This document shows, piece by piece, positions 1-6,057 of a DNA stretch of 10,143 nt. The DNA is from Treponema sp. (GTDB taxonomy: Bacteria; Spirochaetota; Spirochaetia; Treponematales; Treponemataceae): assembly GCA_016296205.1 (NCBI GenBank), contig JAEDJS010000068.1, positions 1-10,143 of the forward strand. Reading direction: 5' to 3'. The notes beneath the pieces are model-generated. The model had not been told where the DNA came from. It worked only from the letters and a program-made list of their open reading frames with translations, and made no database searches. Position numbers and translations under genes: made by a program. Positions within the stretch are counted from its first letter, which is position 1, and each line of letters opens with the position of its first letter.

Positions 1-66
1 GCAAAGAAAAAAGAATGGTGCGCAAAAGTAGATGAAATTTTAAAAGCCCCATGTGTGTCATGCTGA
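1..66 (+). CDS. 3' end of an unidentified gene (partial)
   Basis: Frame 1 is open from the left edge to a TGA at 64-66 and encodes about 21 residues. The stretch EWCAKVDEILKAP reads like an ordinary amphipathic C-terminal helix. The other two + frames close earlier (TAG at 29-31, TGA at 33-35) and give less protein-like peptides, so frame 1 is preferred, but the evidence is short. The last three residues (V-S-C) and the stop fall inside the first copy of a hairpin repeat that begins near base 57, so the gene's end may have been rewritten by the repeat. The product cannot be recognised from this fragment. Confidence 0.4.
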   Translation, partial: AKKKEWCAKVDEILKAPCVSC

Positions 67-418
67 ACTGGATTCAGCATCTCTTTGCTGGCGAGGATGT
101 GTCTTGCGATAATGAAATCCCGGATCAGGTCCGGGATGACAGGTCCCACACGGGCGTCATGCTGAACTGGATTCAGCATCTGCGAAATGAGATCCCGGAT
201 CAGGTCCGGGATGACAGGTCCCACACGGGCGTCGTTGTGGATGACGGGTGTCATGCTGAACTGGATTCAGCATCTCTTTGCTGGCGAGAATTTGTCTTGC
301 GACAAGGAGATCCCGGATCAGGTCCGGGATGACGGAGGTGGCGTTTCGGGATGACAGGTTCCACACGGGCGTCATGCTGAACTGGATTCAGCATCTCTTT
401 GCTGGCGAAACGTTGTGG
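57..418. repeat. Mosaic array of two interleaved hairpin repeats
   Basis: Two palindromic modules alternate here. Module A has perfect 8-base arms ATGCTGAA / TTCAGCAT around a CTGGA loop, at 60-80, 159-179, 253-273 and 374-394. It is usually preceded by GTC and followed by a tail CTCTTTGCTGGCGA; copy 2 has lost about 8 bases of that tail. Module B has perfect 8-base arms ATCCCGGA / TCCGGGAT around a TCAGG loop, at 117-137, 192-212 and 310-330, and is followed by GAC. A half-copy of B lies at about 345-354. The linker AGGTCCCACACGGGC joins B to A at 141-155 and 216-230, with a one-base variant near 355-370. The block is clearly richer in G+C than the flanking genes and fills the space between two convergent 3' ends. 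Short open frames across it translate only the palindromes. It resembles dispersed REP/MITE-type intergenic repeats; as RNA the hairpins could stop transcription or protect 3' ends. Confidence 0.9.
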
Positions 419-427
419 GGTGACTGA

Positions 428-2845
428 TTATTTCTGTTTAACCGAAAAATCAATCTGCTGGTCGTTACCAAAACAGTCCGTAATCACCAGGCTGCCCTTT
501 CCTACTTTTCCGTTTGTCTTTACGTAAGTTGCAGCCATTCCTCCTTTAAGGGAAATAACCTTTGGTCCCAGGATTTCGATAGAACCGCTGGATTTAAGAC
601 TTACCGCTTCCTGATAGTAACTAAGAAGATTATTGTTTTCATCCCTTGCTTCAATGTGGATTTCCTGAACATCGTAGGTATTACCTTCAAAAAGTTCAGT
701 ACTGTCTGTGTGAGCCAAAACTCTGGCTGTTGTACAAGGAGTTTTAATTACAGTCTTAACAACTTTTCCGTCACGGCAACCTTCAAACCGGTAAGTTGCA
801 GCATTTTTTCTCCACTGAACATAATATTTCTGATAGAGCTCAAGAAGTTTTTTCTTTGTAATTATTCCAAGAAGATGGAGTTTGACCAGTGATATCTTTT
901 CTTTAAAATTAAAATCCTTAATGTCTTTTCGTTCAAGAAGAGCAAGAAGTTTTTTAACTGCATCAGCTTTTTCTGCCGGAATATGATCTTCATTCATAAG
1001 GCGAGTTCCAATGTAATCGTCAATTAAAATAGGACCATGTGGAATATACTTATAAGGAGAATCTTCTTTACTGAACATTTTAATAAAAATATTATTCATG
1101 AACATTTTTACACTGTCGCAGTTTGTAAGAATGTATACCGGTTCCCTTAGACCACCATTTCGCTCACCTAAATCAAGACTGCTTGTAATTTCCAGAACAT
1201 CACCAGAATCTGAATATTCCCCTTGACTCTTGTACATAAAAGCAGCCAGTTTTGGATTACGGAACATATCCATTACACCATGATAGCAAATATGATCCGA
1301 CGCCCCAAATTCCCTGTGAGTATTATAATCAAATGCTGTAAAACCACTTCCACCAATGCTTGAATCATCGCCAGCAATTGCATTAATAATATCTGCATGT
1401 AAAACAGCCTGTTCTGTTCTTCGTTCTTCGTTGTCTGTATTTTTAACCGGGAATGATAATCCTGCAAATCCACCAGTAAAAAAGGCTTTATCTTCCAGCT
1501 TTAACTGATTTTCTGCAAAAACACTTTTACGGTTTAAAACTGGTTTTAATTTTGAATAAGTATAGTCATCAAAGGCATATACATCTTCTATAAGGTTAGA
1601 TTTTTTTATTGAACGATTGCCGCATGTAAATCTGCCTGGATCTAATTTTTTTGCAATTGAATTTGTTCTTGTGTAAAAATCATCACAGTCAACTGTATCG
1701 CTTACACGTGTTCCCCACATAAAAATACTCGGATGATTTCTGTGCTGTAAAATCATTTCGTTTAAATTCTGGATACACTGTTCTTTCCACTGGTCACCAC
1801 CAAGAAATTTATCTCCAGGAATTTCTTCATAAACTAGCAGACCGATTTCATCACATCTGTCTAAAAAACTTTCACTGGCAGGAGTATGAGAAACACTTAC
1901 CATATTGCAGCCAAGTTGATATTTTAAAATATCTGCATCTTTTTTCTGAAGACGCTCCGGCATAGCATAACCAACATAAGGATAACTCTGCTCCCTGTGA
2001 AGTCCCCGTAATTTTGTTTTTATTCCATTAAGATAAAAACCTTTTGAATTCAACTCCAAATCCCTGAAGCCAAAACGGGTTACAACAGAATCTACAAGCT
2101 TTCCTTTTGAATCAAAAAGTTCTGTTGTTACAAGATAAAGTACAGGTTTTTCCAAAGTCCACAATTTTACAGGCTGTGCCATAATCGAAGTGTGAACTTT
2201 ATCATTTGAAATACCTGTGATGATTTCTCCGGAACTCTTTTTAGTTTCAGACAATTCCTGAACAATATTCTGCTGGATAATCCATCCCTCTGTATTCAAA
2301 GCAGAATTCAAAGAAATTGTTGAAGTAAAATGATTTTTAGCTGTTCTTACAAAAACATCAGTAATATAAATATCATTTTTTAAATCAATATAAACATCTC
2401 TGTAAATTCCTCCATAGGGCAAAAAATCAACACTACCGCCAAATGGTGGAATCGGAAGTTCACTGTTAATTTCCAGCTTTACGGCAAGAACATTATTTTT
2501 ACCCTGAACAGAAAGAAATTTTGAAATATCAACAGTAAATGAAGTATATGCACATTTATGTTCTGCAACAATCTTTCCGTTAAGAAAAACAGTTACATTA
2601 TGAGCGGCGCCTTCAAAAGTGAGAAGAACCTTTTTACCTTTCATCTGAGGAGTAGTAGCAAATACCTTTCTATAACCGTATGTTCCTTCAAAAATATCTT
2701 CGTTAAAATTATTAAATGGAGTTACTGCTACTGAATGAGGAATACGAACTTCTTCATGAGGCCCGTTGAAAGTATTGGCTGTAATTTTTTCATCAAACTT
2801 TTTATAAAACTGCCACTGATTATTTAAATAAATTCTTTCCTTCAT
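428..2845 (-). CDS. Glycoside hydrolase family 2 (beta-galactosidase-like) protein, probably inactive
   Basis: The 805-residue protein has no signal peptide, so it is probably cytoplasmic. Domain order: jelly-roll sugar-binding domain (about 1-160, with a GGIYRDVYI motif at 145-153), Ig-like domain (about 160-268), TIM barrel (about 270-545), a helical linker, and C-terminal Ig-like domains (about 680-805, including RFEGCRDGKVVKT and GPKVISLKGGM). The barrel keeps many family landmarks: QSYPYVGYAMP, DADILKYQLG, FLDRCDEIGLLVYEEIP, NHPSI and FDYNTH. The catalytic positions differ. Where close relatives have WGVRINES, with the acid/base Glu, this protein has WGTRVSDT (Asp383). Where they have TEYxGHMFPTK, with the nucleophile Glu, it has GGFAGLSFPVK (Gly459). 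The sugar-contacting RTSHYP has become SVSHTP (317-322). The frame is intact, so a non-catalytic or altered role is more likely than recent decay. The fold is secure; the activity is not. It is transcribed away from glyA, and its TAA stop abuts the repeat array. Confidence 0.9.
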   Translation of the reverse strand: MKERIYLNNQWQFYKKFDEKITANTFNGPHEEVRIPHSVAVTPFNNFNEDIFEGTYGYRKVFATTPQMKGKKVLLTFEGAAHNVTVFLNGKIVAEHKCAYTSFTVDISKFLSVQGKNNVLAVKLEINSELPIPPFGGSVDFLPYGGIYRDVYIDLKNDIYITDVFVRTAKNHFTSTISLNSALNTEGWIIQQNIVQELSETKKSSGEIITGISNDKVHTSIMAQPVKLWTLEKPVLYLVTTELFDSKGKLVDSVVTRFGFRDLELNSKGFYLNGIKTKLRGLHREQSYPYVGYAMPERLQKKDADILKYQLGCNMVSVSHTPASESFLDRCDEIGLLVYEEIPGDKFLGGDQWKEQCIQNLNEMILQHRNHPSIFMWGTRVSDTVDCDDFYTRTNSIAKKLDPGRFTCGNRSIKKSNLIEDVYAFDDYTYSKLKPVLNRKSVFAENQLKLEDKAFFTGGFAGLSFPVKNTDNEERRTEQAVLHADIINAIAGDDSSIGGSGFTAFDYNTHREFGASDHICYHGVMDMFRNPKLAAFMYKSQGEYSDSGDVLEITSSLDLGERNGGLREPVYILTNCDSVKMFMNNIFIKMFSKEDSPYKYIPHGPILIDDYIGTRLMNEDHIPAEKADAVKKLLALLERKDIKDFNFKEKISLVKLHLLGIITKKKLLELYQKYYVQWRKNAATYRFEGCRDGKVVKTVIKTPCTTARVLAHTDSTELFEGNTYDVQEIHIEARDENNNLLSYYQEAVSLKSSGSIEILGPKVISLKGGMAATYVKTNGKVGKGSLVITDCFGNDQQIDFSVKQK

Positions 2846-2859
2846 AAGTAGGAAATAAT

Positions 2860-2865
2860 AGTATA
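2860..2865 (-). promoter_or_regulatory. Candidate -10 element of the GH2 gene
   Basis: On the minus strand TATACT lies 14 bases before the ATG at 2845, with no well-spaced -35 hexamer. If it is used, the transcript would begin about 8 bases before the ATG. This fits the lack of any Shine-Dalgarno sequence there: the bases just upstream read TATTTCCTACTT. Transcription may instead start further up in this AT-rich spacer. Confidence 0.3.
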
Positions 2866-2927
2866 AAAATTAAAAATTCTCAATATGCTCCAATATGAAT
2901 TCCTGAGTATTATTACAAAATCTCGTA

Positions 2928-2956
2928 TTGTAAAAAAATTGCAAAACAAGTATATT
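2928..2956 (+). promoter_or_regulatory. Candidate sigma70-type promoter of glyA
   Basis: TTGTAA (2928-2933) and TATATT (2951-2956) are separated by exactly 17 bases. Each is close to the consensus, and they lie upstream of the glyA start with room for a leader of about 27 bases. The -10 overlaps a small inverted repeat, GTATA-TT-TATAC (2950-2961), which could serve as an operator or be chance in AT-rich DNA. Confidence 0.5.
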
Positions 2957-2977
2957 TATACTAATCTTAATTAAAAT

Positions 2978-2983
2978 AAGGGG
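2978..2983 (+). promoter_or_regulatory. glyA ribosome binding site
   Basis: AAGGGG, followed by AAACTT and then ATG at 2990, gives a 6-base spacing and fixes the glyA start. This is the clearest Shine-Dalgarno sequence in the window. Confidence 0.75.
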
Positions 2984-2989
2984 AAACTT

Positions 2990-4489
2990 ATGTCTACACC
3001 ATTGGAAAATTATTTAGCAAACTGCAATGGAAAACCTAACGCAGCAATGACAGCTTATGTTGCAAATCTTCAGCAGGTTGCTATGGTTGGGCCAGATATT
3101 GCGGCTTCAATTGTAAATGAAATCGACAATCAGAGAAGTCATCTCAAACTTGTTGCTTCAGAAAACTACTGTTCATTGAATGTTCAGAGTGCAATGGGCA
3201 ACCTTTTAACAGACAAATACGCAGAAGGATATCCTGAACATCGTTACTACGGCGGTTGTGTGAATATTGATGCAGTAGAAAACGTTGCAGCCCGTGAAGC
3301 AGAAAAACTTTTTGGTGCAGACTACGCTTATGTTCAGCCTCACTCTGGTGCAGATACTAACCTGGTTGCATACTGGGCAATTCTCAGTGCAAAAGTTGAA
3401 ACTCCAACTCTGGAAAGCCTTGGCGTAAAAAGTCTCAATGATCTTACTGCAGAACAGTTTGATGACCTGCGCAAAAAGTTGGGAAATCAGAAATTAATGG
3501 GACTTGACTACTCATGCGGCGGTCACCTTACACACGGTTACAAAATGAATGTAAGTGCCCGTATGTTCGAAAGCCATCCTTATGGAGTAGACAAAGAAAC
3601 AGGTCTTCTTGATTACGATGCAATTGAAAAACAGGCAATGGAAGTAAAACCACTTATCCTTCTTACAGGCTTCAGCGCATACCCAAGAAAAATCAACTTC
3701 AAACGTTTCCGTGAAATTGCAGACAAATGTGGAGCAGTACTTATGGTAGATATGGCTCACTTTGCTGGTCTTGTTGCCGGAAAAGTTTTTGAAGGTGAAT
3801 ACGATCCTGTAAAATGGGCAGATGTTGTTACAACTACAACTCACAAAACATTGCGTGGTCCTCGCGGTGCAATTATTCTCTGTAAAAAAGAATTTGCAGA
3901 TTACGTAAACAAAGGATGTCCAATGGTTCTTGGTGGACCCCTTGGTCACGTTATGGCTGCAAAAGCAATCGCATTCAAAGAAGCTGCAACTCCAGAATAC
4001 CAGGAATGGGCTCATAATGTTGTAAAAAATGCCAGCGCTCTTGCAGAAGCACTTAAAGGATACGGTGTTCCATTACAGACTGGTGGAACAGACAACCACC
4101 TTATGCTTTGTGATGTAACAGTTTACGGTCTTACAGGAAAACAGGCAGAAGCTGCAATGTTCGAATGTGGAATCACTGCAAATGCAAATGCACTCCCTTA
4201 CGATAAAAATGGAGCATGGTGGACAAGCGGTGTTAGACTTGGAACTCCAGCCCTTACAACTTTGGGAATGAATACAGAAGATATGAAAGAAGTTGCTTCA
4301 ATTGTTGACTTTGTTCTTAGAAACACAAAACCTGGCCTTACAAAAGACGGAAAGCCAGCAAAAGGAAAAATCGATATTTCTGAAGAAACAGTTAAAGCTG
4401 CACGTCAGCGAGTTGATGCACTTTTGAGCAAACATGTTCTTTATCCAGAACTCGACCTGGATTTCCTTAAAAAAGAATTTGTTAAATAA
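2990..4489 (+). CDS. glyA: Serine hydroxymethyltransferase (long form)
   Basis: This PLP enzyme of the cytoplasm interconverts serine plus tetrahydrofolate with glycine plus 5,10-methylene-tetrahydrofolate, and so feeds one-carbon metabolism. Seen in the sequence: HLKLVASENY (51-60), the YAEGYPEHRYYGG substrate loop (78-89), the PHSGADTN cofactor-binding turn (117-124), GGHLTHG (177-183), VDMAHFAGL, the VTTTTHKTLRGPRG motif with the PLP Schiff-base lysine at Lys286, GGTDNHL, and SGVRLGTPA with the carboxylate-binding Arg. At 499 residues it is about 80 longer than the E. coli type. The surplus lies in an N-terminal extension of about 30 residues, an insert of about 33 residues (136-168) between the PLP-binding turn and GGHLTHG, and a longer C-terminus. 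I recall this long form from treponemes and chlamydiae. It is monocistronic: a good ribosome site precedes it and a strong terminator follows 21 bases after the stop. Confidence 0.97.
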   Translation: MSTPLENYLANCNGKPNAAMTAYVANLQQVAMVGPDIAASIVNEIDNQRSHLKLVASENYCSLNVQSAMGNLLTDKYAEGYPEHRYYGGCVNIDAVENVAAREAEKLFGADYAYVQPHSGADTNLVAYWAILSAKVETPTLESLGVKSLNDLTAEQFDDLRKKLGNQKLMGLDYSCGGHLTHGYKMNVSARMFESHPYGVDKETGLLDYDAIEKQAMEVKPLILLTGFSAYPRKINFKRFREIADKCGAVLMVDMAHFAGLVAGKVFEGEYDPVKWADVVTTTTHKTLRGPRGAIILCKKEFADYVNKGCPMVLGGPLGHVMAAKAIAFKEAATPEYQEWAHNVVKNASALAEALKGYGVPLQTGGTDNHLMLCDVTVYGLTGKQAEAAMFECGITANANALPYDKNGAWWTSGVRLGTPALTTLGMNTEDMKEVASIVDFVLRNTKPGLTKDGKPAKGKIDISEETVKAARQRVDALLSKHVLYPELDLDFLKKEFVK

Positions 4490-4510
4490 TTAATAATTCT
4501 AAATAAAAAA

Positions 4511-4547
4511 ACGCTGAAAATTACTGCCAATTTTCAGCGTTTTTTTT
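4511..4547. terminator. Bidirectional intrinsic terminator between glyA and the yigZ-like gene
   Basis: A perfect 12-base stem, ACGCTGAAAATT / AATTTTCAGCGT, encloses a 6-base loop (4523-4528). Seven T follow on the + strand (4541-4547) and six A precede (4505-4510), so the minus-strand transcript also meets a U-run after the hairpin. It lies between two convergent stop codons (4489 and 4567) and should end both transcripts. Confidence 0.93.
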
Positions 4548-4566
4548 ACAAATCAATTATAAAAAA

Positions 4567-5160
4567 TCAAATTGTTTCTACTGTTATTTTACCCTTTGAA
4601 AAATTAAAAATCTTATTACAGAAATCCTCACACTGGCAGGAATAAATCTGGCCGGACACTTCAACTCCTTCTCCATAATTTTCTTCCAGGCTGTCAATAT
4701 TGTAGGTTTCAAACATCCGCTTAATTCCAGTATAAGTTGAATAGTCACTTGTAAAGGAAAATATTTTTTTTTCTACAAGTTCTTCCGTCTGCACAAGCTC
4801 CAGAACAGATTTTGCACTGTCTGAATAAGCATGTACAAGTCCTCCTGTGCCTAAAAGAGTTCCCCCAAAATATCTTGTAACAGTAAGAAGAACATTTGTA
4901 ATACCACTGCCCTTAAGCACATCAAGAACTGGACGGCCTGCTGTACCACTTGGCTCTCCATCATCACTCATTCCGCAAACTTCTCCCTGCTTTCCAGTAA
5001 TGAATGCATGAACAACATGGGTAGCATCTTCGTAGATTTTCTTTACTTCCAGAAGTTTTTCTCTTGCGGATTTCTGATTATCAACAATAAAAATTTCTGC
5101 AATAAAACGTGAGCCTTTTACAATTAATTCTGTTCTGCAATATTCTTTAGCAACAAGCAT
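4567..5160 (-). CDS. YigZ/IMPACT-family protein (UPF0029)
   Basis: This 197-residue protein is the usual length for bacterial YigZ homologues. The N-terminal UPF0029/IMPACT domain (about 1-120) shows KGSRFIAEI (15-23), the signature DDGEPSGTAGRPVL (66-79) and TRYFGGTLLGTGGL (95-108). The C-terminal part (about 133-196) matches the ferredoxin-like DUF1949 domain. The eukaryotic relative IMPACT modulates the GCN1-GCN2 stress pathway; the bacterial role is not settled, and the protein is often described as a putative translation-associated or nucleic-acid-binding factor. Its ATG directly abuts the TAA of the membrane-protein gene upstream. The region before it has only a weak GGA, so translation is probably coupled to that gene. 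It is the last gene of the minus-strand cluster, ending at the bidirectional terminator. Family is confident, function unknown. Confidence 0.93.
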   Translation of the reverse strand: MLVAKEYCRTELIVKGSRFIAEIFIVDNQKSAREKLLEVKKIYEDATHVVHAFITGKQGEVCGMSDDGEPSGTAGRPVLDVLKGSGITNVLLTVTRYFGGTLLGTGGLVHAYSDSAKSVLELVQTEELVEKKIFSFTSDYSTYTGIKRMFETYNIDSLEENYGEGVEVSGQIYSCQCEDFCNKIFNFSKGKITVETI

Positions 5161-6057
5161 TTAAACGTCCAGAACAATTTCTGTTGGAATTTCAGAAGAC
5201 TTGCCAGCAATATCATTATAGTAAAAAGGAATTCCAAGAGAAATTTGAACAGCCGCATTAACAGAAAAAATAAAGCGCAGAATACTTATTACAAAAGAAA
5301 TAAACTGGCCGACCATATTCAAATTTTCGGGAATAAAAAAGGATACTGCTGTAAGAATAATAGAAACCAGAAAACTAACTCCCCCGCTTACTACAACAAA
5401 TCCCACAAAATGAAAAAACCTGCCCTTCATCAGTCTGGCACTTTCCTTTATGGCAGAAAAAACTCCCATATTCTGATTATCAGAAAAAATGTAATAAGAA
5501 AAAATCAGTGGGCTAAAAAATAAAGAAACAAGAATAAGCTGAAGAGCAATTATAAAGATAAAATCAAATTTGCCAAGAAGTTTTTTTACAAATCCAATTT
5601 TAGAAAGCAGAACGGGAATATATCTGGAAGCAACAAAAAGAATTACAAAAAGCAGAGCACAAACAAAAATCCTTTTGGCGTTTCTAAAACCCTGGAAAAG
5701 ATATCCAAGAGTAACATGCTTATTATCAACAATTCTGAGTGTAATCTGAACAAAACCGTATAGCCCCACCAGAAGAATAAAAATCATAAAGTAAGAAAGA
5801 AAAATCATGATTTTAGAAAAAACCGGATCCTGCAGCAAATTTAAAATATCCTGTTCACCATTAATCTGGAAGTTTGAAGAAATCAAATAAACCACAGGAG
5901 GAATTGATGCAATAATTGAAAGTACAAATCCAAAAATTGCAAACATCATTAATGACATAAAAACTTTATTGTAATTTTTTGGCAGAACCTGAATAAGCTG
6001 CATAATCAATTTAGCGTAACCAGGTTTTCTGATTTTGTTATTTTTTGAATTTTCCAT
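5161..6057 (-). CDS. Six-helix integral membrane protein, function unknown
   Basis: The 298-residue protein has no cleavable signal peptide. A basic N-terminus is followed by about six hydrophobic segments near residues 32-60, 82-106, 128-150, 164-190, 215-242 and 248-272, with a soluble acidic tail (283-298). The loop AIKESARLMKGRF (202-214) before the fifth segment recalls the short amphipathic motif of DUF975- and GPDPase_memb-type membrane proteins. That is a resemblance only, and no catalytic motif is visible. The start is fixed by context: its ATG overlaps the last base of the parC stop (TAATG), and AAGGA lies 11 bases upstream at 6069-6073. It sits in the topoisomerase IV transcription unit and is probably translated by coupling to parC. 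Repeated Ile, Phe and Leu make the gene very AT-rich, as expected for a membrane protein rather than as a sign of transfer. Confidence 0.85.
   Translation of the reverse strand: MENSKNNKIRKPGYAKLIMQLIQVLPKNYNKVFMSLMMFAIFGFVLSIIASIPPVVYLISSNFQINGEQDILNLLQDPVFSKIMIFLSYFMIFILLVGLYGFVQITLRIVDNKHVTLGYLFQGFRNAKRIFVCALLFVILFVASRYIPVLLSKIGFVKKLLGKFDFIFIIALQLILVSLFFSPLIFSYYIFSDNQNMGVFSAIKESARLMKGRFFHFVGFVVVSGGVSFLVSIILTAVSFFIPENLNMVGQFISFVISILRFIFSVNAAVQISLGIPFYYNDIAGKSSEIPTEIVLDV

Noticed and set aside
51..375. Short open frames on both strands across the repeat array
   Set aside because: Their translations are only the palindromic modules read repeatedly (HAELDSAS, IPDLIRDL and similar), with no ribosome site or independent coding signal.
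57..418. CRISPR array
   Set aside because: The repeats alternate between two different palindromes, spacing is irregular, and the linkers are themselves repeated rather than unique spacers.
2846..2989. Glycine or folate riboswitch ahead of glyA
   Set aside because: The candidate leader is only about 27 bases, with no conserved aptamer-like helices.
3512..4015. 167-codon minus-strand open frame inside glyA
   Set aside because: It is antisense to conserved SHMT motifs including the PLP lysine, and its Cys/Phe-rich composition is typical of a shadow frame.
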